Shown piece by piece: positions 8,454 to 16,018 of a DNA stretch of 64,000 bases (position 1 is the stretch's first letter; each line of letters opens with the position of its first letter). The notes below the pieces were generated by a model. The model did no database searches, was not told where the DNA came from, and worked only from the letters and a program-made list of their open reading frames with translations. A program made the position numbers and the translations under genes. Location of the stretch: assembly GCF_051860665.1 (NCBI RefSeq), contig NZ_JBHYDM010000022.1, positions 1 through 64,000 of the forward strand, written 5' to 3'. Source of the stretch: Falsiroseomonas sp051860665. GTDB taxonomy: Bacteria; Pseudomonadota; Alphaproteobacteria; Acetobacterales; Acetobacteraceae.

Positions 8454-8682
8454 GGGCCCTCCTCAGGGAGATGATCCGCAGGGCGTCGCCCCGCGGCGTG
8501 TAGATGGCCACGCAATAGCGGCCTTCGATCAGCCCGATCGCCAGGAAGCGCACGGCATCGTTGCCGGGGCGGGTTTCGGCGATGCAGTGGTCGCCTTCGA
8601 ACAGCAGGCTGCAATCCAGAAAATCCAGGCCGTGCGCGGCGAGGTTTTTCTCACGCTTTGTCTCGTCCCATTCGAACATCAC
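8413..8682 (-). CDS. brnT: BrnT-family ribonuclease toxin
   Basis: Predicted RelE-fold ribonuclease toxin of the BrnT family. The 89-residue protein has the canonical opening FEWDETKREKNLAAHGLDF and the end motif RIISLRRARDGERR, both strongly typical. Translation may begin at GTG 8682 or at the following ATG 8679; GGAG lies about ten bases upstream. It is the first gene of the module, with toxin before antitoxin as usual for brnTA. A palindrome about 110 bases upstream may be part of its control region. Confidence 0.9.
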   Translation of the reverse strand: MMFEWDETKREKNLAAHGLDFLDCSLLFEGDHCIAETRPGNDAVRFLAIGLIEGRYCVAIYTPRGDALRIISLRRARDGERRRHQALFG

Positions 8683-8791
8683 AGGGAGCTCCGCATCGGG
8701 ACGCCACCAGCAAAATGCCGTTGGCTGAGGTGTGGCGATGCATGGGAGCTCCTTTGGCAGACCGCTTTGTTCGATGTCGCGGCAGTCGAAT

Positions 8792-8801
8792 TGTAGCTAC
8801 A
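8792..8801. promoter_or_regulatory. Palindrome upstream of brnTA
   Basis: TGTAGCTACA is a perfect 10-base palindrome in the gap between brnT and cvpA. It sits about 110 bases from the brnT start and 86 bases from cvpA. It could be a BrnA operator, but the spacing is long for autoregulation and no partner half-site was found, so this is tentative. Confidence 0.25.
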
Positions 8802-8886
8802 TTCGCCACTACGCACAACACCTATCGCAGCCGTCCCTTCCACGCCACCATGACACCCGCCCCCCCGACCGCTATAGGCTCGCGCG

Positions 8887-9447
8887 ATGACCTGGGTTGA
8901 TGCCGTCGTCCTCGCCGTGCTGCTGCTCTCGGCCGGACTCGCCTATTTCCGTGGCCTGGTGCGCGAGGTTCTGGGCATCGGCGCCTGGGCGGGCGCGATC
9001 GTGCTTGCGCTGATGGCGGAACCCGCCGTCACCCCCCTCCTCGCCCAGCATGTCGAGCCCCCCTGGCTGGCCACCGGCGTCGCGGTGGGTGCGGTCTTCC
9101 TGCTGGTGCTGATCGTCCTGAAGCTGCTGATCGCCTGGCTGGCTGGCCATGTGCAGCGCTCAGCCCTGGGTGGCGTGGACCGCGTGCTTGGCCTGGTCTT
9201 CGGACTGGCGCGGGGTGCTTTCGTGATCGTGATCGCCTATATCGTGGCCGGCCTGGTGTTGCCCGCGACCGATCGCTGGCCGGACCCGGTCCGCCAGGCC
9301 CGGTCCCTGCCGCTTGCGGCCCAGGGGGCGGCCTGGGTGGTGGAGCATCTGCCCGAGGAATTCCGCCCGCGCCTGCCGGATGGCACGGGCCGCCAGGACC
9401 CCAGCATGGACCAGCTGCTGCGCCCCCCCGCGCGCAGCCGGATCTGA
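8887..9447 (+). CDS. cvpA: CvpA family membrane protein
   Basis: Inner-membrane protein of the CvpA (colicin V production) family, 186 residues, with four predicted hydrophobic helices in the first 130 residues (beginning WVDAVVLAVLLLSAGLAYFRG) and a soluble proline-rich tail. The sequence GLVREVLGIGAWAGA is typical of the family. It precedes purF by nine bases, the classical cvpA-purF arrangement, so it is probably in one operon. Its molecular role is not established; in other bacteria it is linked to envelope homeostasis. Confidence 0.9.
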   Translation: MTWVDAVVLAVLLLSAGLAYFRGLVREVLGIGAWAGAIVLALMAEPAVTPLLAQHVEPPWLATGVAVGAVFLLVLIVLKLLIAWLAGHVQRSALGGVDRVLGLVFGLARGAFVIVIAYIVAGLVLPATDRWPDPVRQARSLPLAAQGAAWVVEHLPEEFRPRLPDGTGRQDPSMDQLLRPPARSRI

Positions 9448-9456
9448 AGGACGCGC

Positions 9457-10944
9457 ATGACCCAGGCCAGCCAATGGGATATCGGTGACGACGACCATCC
9501 GCATGAGGAATGCGGCGTCGTCGGTGTCTGGGGCAGCGCGGATGCCGCGGCGCTCACGGCCCTCGGCCTGCATGCGCTGCAGCACCGGGGGCAGGAGGCA
9601 GCGGGCATCGTCTCCCTCGCCGGGCATGGCAGCGGCGGCCAGGGGCAGTTCCACGCCCATAAGGGCCGCGGCCTGGTCGGCGACAATTTCGGCGATGCCG
9701 CCGTCATCGCCCGGCTGCCGGGCCATGCCGCGGTCGGCCACAACCGCTACGCCACCACGGGCGAGACGGCGCTGCGCAACGTCCAGCCGCTCTACGCCGA
9801 TTTCGAATTCGGCGGCTTCGCGGTCGCGCATAACGGCAACCTGACCAATGCGCATGTGCTGAAGCGCGCCCTGGTCCGCCGCGGCTGCCTGTTCCAGTCG
9901 ACCACGGATTCCGAGGTCTTCATCCACCTGATCGCCATCAGCCTCTACTCCACGGTGATCGACCGGCTGATCGATGCGCTGAAGCAGGTGCAGGGCGCCT
10001 ATAGCCTGGTCGCGCTGCACAATGGCGCGCTGATCGGCGCGCGGGATCCGCTGGGCGTGCGCCCGCTGGTGCTGGGCAAGCTGCCCGCCGGCGGCCATGT
10101 GCTGGCCAGCGAGACCTGCGGGCTGGATATCGTGGGCGCCGATTTCGTGCGGGACGTGGAGCCGGGCGAGATCGTGCTGATCGACGATGCCGGCGTGCGT
10201 TCCATCCGCCCCTTCGCCCGGCCGGAAAGCCCGCGCTTCTGCATCTTCGAATACATCTACTTCGCCCGCCCCGATTCCATCGTGGAAGGCACGCCGGTCT
10301 ATGACACGCGCAAGCGCATCGGCGCGGAGCTCGCGCGCGAATCCGGCGTCGCGGCGGATGTCATCGTGCCCGTGCCGGACAGCGGCGTGCCGGCGGCCAT
10401 GGGCTATGCGACGGAAGCCGGCATCCCCTTCGAGCTCGGCATCATCCGCAACCACTATGTCGGCCGCACCTTCATCGAGCCCACGGACCAGATCCGCAAC
10501 CTCGGCGTGAAGCTGAAGCACAGCGCCAACCGGTCGATGATCGAGGGCAAGCGCGTGGTCCTGGTGGATGATTCCATCGTCCGCGGCACGACGAGCCGCA
10601 AGATCGTGGAGATGGTGCGCCAGGCCGGGGCGACGGAGGTGCATATGCGCATCTCCTCCCCCCCCACCACGCATTCCTGCTTCTACGGCATCGACACGCC
10701 GGAACGTGCGAAACTGCTGGCCGCGAACCACGACATCGAGGAAATGGCCCGCATCATCGGCGCCGACAGCCTGGCCTTCATCTCGCTGGACGGGCTGTAT
10801 CGCGCGCTGGGGCGGGAAGGGCGGGACCCCAAGGCGCCGGCCTATTGCGATGCCTGCTTCACCGGCGACTACGCCATCCCGCTGACCGATACCCAGGACA
10901 ATTCCGAGCGTCCGCTGCCGCTGCTGCAGGTCGCCAACCGGTAG
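9457..10944 (+). CDS. purF: Amidophosphoribosyltransferase
   Basis: First committed enzyme of purine synthesis, transferring glutamine-derived ammonia to PRPP to give 5-phosphoribosylamine. In the 495-residue protein the N-terminal nucleophile is Cys19 in HEECGVVGVWG, preceded by an 18-residue propeptide that should be cleaved. The glutaminase domain includes GHNRYATTGE; the PRPP loop is RVVLVDDSIVRGTTSRK near residue 370. Cysteines late in the protein (HSCFYG, AYCDACFTG) fit the iron-sulfur-containing class. It follows cvpA closely. Confidence 0.97.
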   Translation: MTQASQWDIGDDDHPHEECGVVGVWGSADAAALTALGLHALQHRGQEAAGIVSLAGHGSGGQGQFHAHKGRGLVGDNFGDAAVIARLPGHAAVGHNRYATTGETALRNVQPLYADFEFGGFAVAHNGNLTNAHVLKRALVRRGCLFQSTTDSEVFIHLIAISLYSTVIDRLIDALKQVQGAYSLVALHNGALIGARDPLGVRPLVLGKLPAGGHVLASETCGLDIVGADFVRDVEPGEIVLIDDAGVRSIRPFARPESPRFCIFEYIYFARPDSIVEGTPVYDTRKRIGAELARESGVAADVIVPVPDSGVPAAMGYATEAGIPFELGIIRNHYVGRTFIEPTDQIRNLGVKLKHSANRSMIEGKRVVLVDDSIVRGTTSRKIVEMVRQAGATEVHMRISSPPTTHSCFYGIDTPERAKLLAANHDIEEMARIIGADSLAFISLDGLYRALGREGRDPKAPAYCDACFTGDYAIPLTDTQDNSERPLPLLQVANR

Positions 10945-10950
10945 GCCGGG

Positions 10951-11397
10951 GTGATCGTCACCCTCACCGAACGCCCGGACCTGGTGCCGCTGGTGGCGGG
11001 CTGGCGCATGGAGGCCTTCGGCTATCCCGGCCGGCGGCTGGAGGATGGCCTGGCGCGGCTGCGGGCGCCGCGCCGGGGGCCGGAGGAGACCTTCGTGCTC
11101 TTCGAGGCGGGCGTGCCGGCCGCGACCGCCGCGCTGAGCCATGACGACCTGGAGTCGCGCCCAGACCTGACCCCCTGGCTGGCCGGCGTGATCGTCCAGC
11201 CCGGCTTTCGCGGCCGCGGCCTGGCCGGCCGCATGGTGCGGCAGGTCGAGGATTTCGCGCGCCGGGCGGGGGTCTCGACCCTCTGGCTCTATACCTCCGC
11301 CGCCGCCGGGCTCTACGCGAAGCTCGGCTGGCAGCATGCGGGCGTGGAGCAGGATCGCGGCCGCGAGGTCGCGCTGATGCAGCGCCTTCTGGACTAG
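10951..11397 (+). CDS. GNAT family N-acetyltransferase
   Basis: Small acetyltransferase of unknown substrate, 148 residues, starting at GTG seven bases after purF. The acetyl-CoA-binding motif is VQPGFRGRGLAGRMVRQVEDFA (about residues 73-94, Q/R-x-x-G-x-G/A pattern), and the C-terminal SAAAGLYAKLGWQHAG resembles the usual GNAT ending. Position suggests cotranscription with purF and the following SDR gene, but this does not define the substrate. Confidence 0.82.
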   Translation: MIVTLTERPDLVPLVAGWRMEAFGYPGRRLEDGLARLRAPRRGPEETFVLFEAGVPAATAALSHDDLESRPDLTPWLAGVIVQPGFRGRGLAGRMVRQVEDFARRAGVSTLWLYTSAAAGLYAKLGWQHAGVEQDRGREVALMQRLLD

Positions 11398-11406
11398 GAT
11401 GATGCC

Positions 11407-12138
11407 GTGAGCCTTCCGCTTGAGAATCGTGTCGCCCTGGTCACCGGCGCCTCCCGCGGCATCGGCGCCGCACTCGCCGTGGAACTGGCGCGGATGGGCG
11501 CGCAGCTGGTGCTGATCGCCCGCACCCAGGGCGGGCTGGAGGAGACGGATGACGCGATCCGCGCCGTCTCCGGCCGCGGCGCCACGCTGCTGCCGCTCGA
11601 CCTGCACAAGGATGCGGAGAAGCAGCTGGACCTGATCGGCCCCTCCATCATGGAGCGCTTCGGCCGGCTGGATATCCTGGTGCACAATGCCGGCGTGCTG
11701 AACAAGCTGACGCCCGTCGCGCATATCGAGCCGAAGGACTGGGCGCAGACGGTGGGGGTGAACCTGACCGCCGCCTGGCGCCTGATCCGCACCTGCGACC
11801 CGCCGCTGCGCGCGGCGGAGGCCGGCCGCGCCGTCTTCGTCACCACCGGGCGGGTGCTGCGGCCCAAGGCCTATTGGGGCCTCTACGGCGCCACCAAGGC
11901 GGGGATGGAGCATCTGGTGCAGACCTGGGCGCAGGAAGTGGCCAGCACGAAGCTGCGGGTGAACCTCTTCGATCCGGACGTCGTCGCCACCAGGATGCGT
12001 GCCCAGGCCATGCCGGGCGAGGACCCGGCGACGCTCACCCAGCCGGCCGAGGTGGCGCCGGCTCTGGCCGCGCTGTGCCTGCCCAGCGAGACGCGCAACG
12101 GCGAGCGGGTGCTCTTCACACCCTCGCCGCGGCACTGA
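11407..12138 (+). CDS. SDR family NAD(P)-dependent oxidoreductase
   Basis: Short-chain dehydrogenase of 243 residues with the cofactor motif TGASRGIGAALA (about residues 14-25), the NAG motif LVHNAGVL, and the active-site Tyr-x3-Lys in YGATKAGMEHL. The catalytic Ser position is filled by Thr in VTTGRVLR. It begins at GTG nine bases after the acetyltransferase stop. Substrate unknown; close to YciK-like dehydrogenases by general appearance only (inference). Confidence 0.88.
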   Translation: MSLPLENRVALVTGASRGIGAALAVELARMGAQLVLIARTQGGLEETDDAIRAVSGRGATLLPLDLHKDAEKQLDLIGPSIMERFGRLDILVHNAGVLNKLTPVAHIEPKDWAQTVGVNLTAAWRLIRTCDPPLRAAEAGRAVFVTTGRVLRPKAYWGLYGATKAGMEHLVQTWAQEVASTKLRVNLFDPDVVATRMRAQAMPGEDPATLTQPAEVAPALAALCLPSETRNGERVLFTPSPRH

Positions 12139-12139
12139 C

Positions 12140-12859
12140 CTGCAGCTGCAGGCCCGGCCGCTCACCCGCCGCGGCCTGATCGCCGCCGCGCTGGCGGCCC
12201 CGGGCCTGGTACGGGCGGCCGAGCCGCTGGAGGTGCTGACCTCCGACATCCGGCCGCTGTCCTTTCCCGGCACGGATCGGCGCGGCATCACCCTCGATAT
12301 CCTGGCCGAGGCCATCACCGCCATCGGCCGCACGCCGCGCTTCACCTTCCTGTCCTTTGGCGAAGGGGTGGACCGCACCCGTAGCACCCCCGGCACGCTG
12401 CTCTGCCCGATCGGCCGCACGCCCGCGCGGGAGGCGCAGTTTGGCTGGGTCGCGCAGGTGGTGGAGGTGCCGCAGGCCATGGGCACGCTGGCCGACCGGC
12501 CGGTGCTGGACCTGGACGGCGCCCGCGCCGTGCCCCGCATCGGCGTGGTGCGCAACGGGTTGCAGGAGGTCTTCCTGCGCCAGGCGGGGCTCGACAACCT
12601 GGTGGTGCTGGAGACCGGGCACGAGCTGGCGCTGGCCCTCGCCGAGGGGCGCATCGCGGCCTGGTATGCGACGGAGCCTGAGATCCACCAGCAATTCGCC
12701 GCCATCGGCCGCCCCGGCGGCATCCGCACCGGGCCGGCCCTGCAGACCATCGCCGCCTGGCTCGCCGCCCATCCCGACCCGCGCGACCTGCCCATCGCGG
12801 CGCTGCAGGCGGCGGATGGCACGGCTGCGCGCATCTATCGGAGCTACGCCAGCGGGTAG
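12140..12859 (+). CDS. Periplasmic substrate-binding-like protein, start uncertain
   Basis: Predicted secreted type-2 periplasmic binding protein of about 239 residues (solute-binding protein family 3-like), without adjacent transporter genes. The coding sequence clearly includes a twin-arginine-like signal, LTRRGLIAAALAAPGLVRA, then EPLEVLTSDIRPLSF. No ATG, GTG or TTG lies in frame between the end of the upstream SDR gene and this signal: options are CTG at 12140 or 12146, an ATG at 11999 deep inside the SDR gene, or GTG at 12233, which would delete the signal. CTG 12140 is used here as the best biological guess. The mature part (GVVRNGLQEVFL, AAWYATEPEIHQQF) fits a ligand-sensing fold of unknown specificity. 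Confidence 0.65.
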   Translation: MQLQARPLTRRGLIAAALAAPGLVRAAEPLEVLTSDIRPLSFPGTDRRGITLDILAEAITAIGRTPRFTFLSFGEGVDRTRSTPGTLLCPIGRTPAREAQFGWVAQVVEVPQAMGTLADRPVLDLDGARAVPRIGVVRNGLQEVFLRQAGLDNLVVLETGHELALALAEGRIAAWYATEPEIHQQFAAIGRPGGIRTGPALQTIAAWLAAHPDPRDLPIAALQAADGTAARIYRSYASG

Positions 12860-12870
12860 CATTCATCGAA

Positions 12871-12896
12871 AATGACAAAATCTGTCTATTGTCATT
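12871..12896. promoter_or_regulatory. Palindromic operator and promoter of the aldo/keto reductase-TetR pair
   Basis: AATGACAA (12871-12878) and TTGTCATT (12889-12896) form a perfect inverted repeat with a ten-base spacer in AT-rich DNA. A plausible sigma-70 promoter uses TTGTCA (12889-12894) as its -35 and, 17 bases later, TATCTG (12912-12917) as its -10, so a repressor bound here would cover the -35. The TetR regulator at 13952 is the obvious candidate ligand-responsive repressor (inference). Confidence 0.55.
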
Positions 12897-12948
12897 CGTC
12901 ACGCCGAGGTCTATCTGCCCGTCACACCCAGTGACGGAGCGACCTCCC

Positions 12949-13941
12949 ATGGACTTCCGCAATCTCGGCCCCAGCGGCCCGCGCATCTCCGCCCTCGGCC
13001 TCGGCTGCATGGGCATGTCCGATTTCTATGGCCCGGCCGACGAGGCGACCTCCATCGCCACCATCCATGCGGCGCAGGAGGCCGGGATCACCTGGCTCGA
13101 CACCGGCGATTTCTACGGCATGGGCCATAACGAGCTGCTGCTGCGCGACGCGCTGAAGGGCGGCCGCCGCGACCGCGCCTTTATCGCCGTGAAGTTCGGC
13201 GCCCAGCGCGACCCCTCCGGCGCCTTCATCGGCTTCGACGGCCGCCCGTCCTCGGTGAAGACCGCGCTGGCCTATACGCTGAAGCGCCTCGGCACCGACC
13301 ATATCGACCTCTACCAGCCCGCCCGCCTCGACCCCGCCGTGCCGATCGAGGAGACGGTGGGCGCGATCGCGGAGCTGGTGGCCGCCGGCTATGTCCGCCA
13401 CATCGGCCTTTCGGAAATGGGCGCCGCCACCATCCGCCGGGCGCATGCCACCCACCCCATCGCCGCGCTGCAGATCGAATATTCGCTGATGTCGCGCGGG
13501 CCGGAGGCGGAGATCATGCCGCTGCTCACCGAGCTCGGCATCGCGCTGAACCCCTATGGCGTGCTGTCCCGCGGCTTGCTGGGCGGCACGACGCCCGGCG
13601 GCCGCGGCGATTTCCGCAGCCATTCGCCGCGCTTCCAGGGCGAGAATTTCGTCCGCAACCAGAAGCTCGCAACGGCCCTGGCGGCCGTCGCGGCGGAGCG
13701 CGGCGCCACCTCGGCACAGCTCGCCATCGCCTGGGTGCTGGCGCAGGGGCCGCATGTCATCCCCCTCGTCGGCGCTCGCACCCCCGCGCGGCTGGCGGAG
13801 GCCCTCGGCGCCCTGGCGCTGCGGCTGACGCCCGAGGACCTCGCCGCGCTGGAAGCCGCCGTGCCGGCGGAGGCCGTCGCCGGCACCCGCTACGACGCGC
13901 ATCAGATGCAGATGCTGGACAGCGAACGCCCGGCCGCCTGA
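12949..13941 (+). CDS. Aldo/keto reductase
   Basis: NADPH-dependent aldo/keto reductase, 330 residues, of the YajO/PLR-like branch (MDFRNLGPSGPRISALGLG opening). Catalytic residues fit the family: Asp in WLDTGDFYG with Tyr four residues on, Lys in IAVKFGAQ. The usual active-site His appears to be replaced: the motif reads DHIDLYQPARLDP, where many relatives have YYQHR. The start at 12949 is chosen because GGAG lies about 11 bases upstream; an upstream ATG at 12889 would put the operator palindrome into coding sequence. It precedes a TetR gene by ten bases and is probably regulated by it. Confidence 0.88.
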   Translation: MDFRNLGPSGPRISALGLGCMGMSDFYGPADEATSIATIHAAQEAGITWLDTGDFYGMGHNELLLRDALKGGRRDRAFIAVKFGAQRDPSGAFIGFDGRPSSVKTALAYTLKRLGTDHIDLYQPARLDPAVPIEETVGAIAELVAAGYVRHIGLSEMGAATIRRAHATHPIAALQIEYSLMSRGPEAEIMPLLTELGIALNPYGVLSRGLLGGTTPGGRGDFRSHSPRFQGENFVRNQKLATALAAVAAERGATSAQLAIAWVLAQGPHVIPLVGARTPARLAEALGALALRLTPEDLAALEAAVPAEAVAGTRYDAHQMQMLDSERPAA

Positions 13942-13951
13942 AAAGGACGCG

Positions 13952-14548
13952 ATGACCGACTCCGCCACAATCGACCCCGCCGCGCTCCGCATGCTGGATG
14001 CGGCGGAGGCGCTGATCCGCCGGCATGGCCCGGCCAAGGCGACGGTGGTGGATGTCGCCCGCGCGCTGGGCATGAGCCATGGCAATGTCTACCGCCACTT
14101 CCCCAGCAAGGCGGCGCTGCGGGAGGCGGTGGTGGCGCGCTGGCTGCATGCGGTGGTGGAACCGCTGGAGCCCATCGTGGCGGGCGAGGACCCGGCGCCG
14201 GAGCGGCTGGTGCGCTACATCCGGACCCTGGCCGGGCTGAAGCGCCAGAAGGTGCTGGGCGATCCGGAGCTGTTCGCCGCCTACCACCTGCTGGCCGAGG
14301 AGCACCGGGAGGCGGTTGCCGCGCATGTCGCGACGCTGCGCGGCCATCTCGCCACCATCCTGCGCCAGGGCGAGGCGGCGGGGGATTGGCGGGTGGAGGA
14401 CCCGGAGGGCACGGCGGTGCTGCTGATGGAAGCCACCATGCGCTTCCACCACCCGCACCATGTCCGTGACCAGGCCGGGGACGACACCGCCCCGGCGCGG
14501 CTGGAGGCGATCCTGCGCCTGCTGGTGAAGGGCCTGCGGCCAAACTGA
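13952..14548 (+). CDS. TetR family transcriptional regulator
   Basis: 198-residue repressor with a TetR N-terminal DNA-binding domain: ATVVDVARALGMSHGNVYRHF (helix-turn-helix, about residues 31-50) followed by SKAALREAVV. The C-terminal domain (TetR_C type) should bind a small ligand. It lies ten bases downstream of the aldo/keto reductase and is likely cotranscribed, controlling the palindrome at 12871. The arrangement suggests a detoxification or aldehyde-responsive unit, but the inducer is unknown. Confidence 0.9.
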   Translation: MTDSATIDPAALRMLDAAEALIRRHGPAKATVVDVARALGMSHGNVYRHFPSKAALREAVVARWLHAVVEPLEPIVAGEDPAPERLVRYIRTLAGLKRQKVLGDPELFAAYHLLAEEHREAVAAHVATLRGHLATILRQGEAAGDWRVEDPEGTAVLLMEATMRFHHPHHVRDQAGDDTAPARLEAILRLLVKGLRPN

Positions 14549-14604
14549 GGGGGTCCTGGCGCGTTGGCTCCGCATGATGCGGCCTTCGCCGCGCAGGAGT
14601 TCCC

Positions 14605-15009
14605 ATGCAGCTTCCGACCCATGCCTATGTCGCCGTCGCCGATGGCGAGAAGCTGAACCTGTTCAAGAACACGGGCGAGGCCGGCACGCTGGAGCTCACC
14701 GCCATGCAGGCACCGGAGGTCGAGCGCGACAACAAGGGCTCCGGCGGCCGCCATGCCAGCAGCGCCGCCAACCCCTCCGACAGCCAGCAGGAGGAGGACG
14801 GGTTTGCCGCCGGCGTCGCCGAGATGCTGAACAAGCAGGTCATGGCCGGCCATGTCGAGGCGCTGGTCGTCATCGCCGCGCCGCGTACCCTCGGCGAGCT
14901 GCGCAAGCACTACCACAAGACCCTGTCGGCCAGGCTGCTGGGCGAGATCCCGAAGGATCTGACGGGGCATTCCCTGAAGGACATCGAGGCCGCGATCGTC
15001 GCGGCCTGA
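14605..15009 (+). CDS. Host attachment family protein (AtsE/baeRF-like)
   Basis: Protein of 134 residues in the Host_attach family, named from an Agrobacterium attachment locus and structurally related to archaeal release-factor-like (baeRF) proteins. Features seen are the opening THAYVAVADGEKLNLFKNTG, the RHASSAANPSDSQQEEDGFAAGVAEML middle region (split here only for reference to residues 50-76), and VIAAPRTLGELRKHYHKTL. AGGAG lies shortly before the ATG. Its 3' end overlaps, on the opposite strand, the apparent 3' extension of the next gene. Molecular function is not established. Confidence 0.82.
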   Translation: MQLPTHAYVAVADGEKLNLFKNTGEAGTLELTAMQAPEVERDNKGSGGRHASSAANPSDSQQEEDGFAAGVAEMLNKQVMAGHVEALVVIAAPRTLGELRKHYHKTLSARLLGEIPKDLTGHSLKDIEAAIVAA

Positions 15010-15947
15010 TGACGGCAGGCCCTCTCCCCGTCAGGGGGGGGGGTCTGGCGCGGCGCCTGTTTGTGCAGAACCCAGCGGATCAGGCTGCCCAGCGCCAGGA
15101 AGTGCAGGCCGATGAGCAGATAGATCCCACCAGCCACGGCCATCCGTCGGGCAAAGCCCCAGAGGGCCTGTGTCTCGGCTGGCCTGACCTGCCCGGCTGG
15201 CCGGCGATCCACCAGCACCTCCACTGTCGTGCCCGGCTGGAGGAAGGTTTCGCTATCCCAGATGGCCGTCGTGCGTCCGCCGTCAGGCCCGGTGAGTGCG
15301 AAGGTCGTCTTCCATGTGTTCGCTCGCCCTCCGCTGGGCCAGGCGGATAGAACCTCCGCCACCTGTGGCTCGCCATGGGACAGCAACTGCCAGGTACGGG
15401 TGGCGTCGTAGGCCCCGGCGAGCATGGCGAGCCCGCCAATCGTCAGGGCAACGATTCCAAGGCTGCGGAAGAAGCTGATCGGGTCGAGGGTTCTGGCCGG
15501 CCTTGGCGACGCGGTTGAGGCGTCCGGGGCGCGGGCTGCCTTCCGCGCCAGCGCGCGCCGGTGCAGCCCGCTGGACAGGGAGCCCAGCGCCGCCATGCCC
15601 AGCAGCAAGGCGGAGAACAGGAACCCCGCGAAGGTCCGCGGCGAAAAGGGTCTGGTACCCGCCGGCTCGAGATGCGCGGGGTCCGAGCGATACAGTGCGC
15701 GGAGCCGGGTGCCAGGCGTCGGGACGACCCGCCAGCAGGGCCAGACCGCCTCCAGGCGCTGCCCTTCCGGGCCGATGAGAGCGACCATGGCGCTGGTGAG
15801 ACCGGCTTGGTTGCCGGTGCAGGCCTGCGTGCCGACGACCTCCACGACGCCGGGCCGCAGCTGCTGCCGCAAGCCGATATCCAGCAATGCCGAGACCAGC
15901 GTGGCGATCAGCACGGGCACGAAGAGGACCAGCATGAGCCGGCCCAC
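14910..15947 (-). CDS. DUF3592-like membrane protein with homopolymer-dependent C-terminus
   Basis: Unnamed membrane protein resembling the DUF3592 family. With GTG 15947 as start (ATG 15935 is the alternative) it has an N-terminal helix (LMLVLFVPVLIATLV), an extracytoplasmic-type domain with two Cys, a second helix (FAGFLFSALLLGMAALG), a third (LGIVALTIGGLAMLAGAY), a repeated beta domain and a last helix (AVAGGIYLLIGLHFLALGSL). It runs downstream of der. Near the 3' end a run of ten C on the coding strand (15043-15034) is followed by TGA in the neighbouring frame: with eleven C the protein would stop there, whereas as written it continues about 40 low-complexity residues across the opposite gene. 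The true end is therefore uncertain. Confidence 0.7.
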   Translation of the reverse strand: MGRLMLVLFVPVLIATLVSALLDIGLRQQLRPGVVEVVGTQACTGNQAGLTSAMVALIGPEGQRLEAVWPCWRVVPTPGTRLRALYRSDPAHLEPAGTRPFSPRTFAGFLFSALLLGMAALGSLSSGLHRRALARKAARAPDASTASPRPARTLDPISFFRSLGIVALTIGGLAMLAGAYDATRTWQLLSHGEPQVAEVLSAWPSGGRANTWKTTFALTGPDGGRTTAIWDSETFLQPGTTVEVLVDRRPAGQVRPAETQALWGFARRMAVAGGIYLLIGLHFLALGSLIRWVLHKQAPRQTPPPDGERACRHQAATIAASMSFRECPVRSFGISPSSLADRVLW

Positions 15948-16018
15948 CTGGCGGCGTCGCGCATGGGCCGGCCATGGCTCGAACAGGCTGCGCTTCCTGG
16001 GTGCGGCCCCGGCCAGGC

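Noticed and set aside
8640..8760. A short open frame with its own AAAGGAG site upstream of brnT
   Set aside because: Thirty or so codons overlapping the brnT start with no conserved sequence; a leader peptide is possible but unsupported.
9160..12834. A very long open frame on the minus strand antisense to purF and the following genes
   Set aside because: It lies exactly opposite a recognised gene row; the predicted sequence is His/Arg/Gln-rich without domains, as expected of a GC-rich shadow frame.
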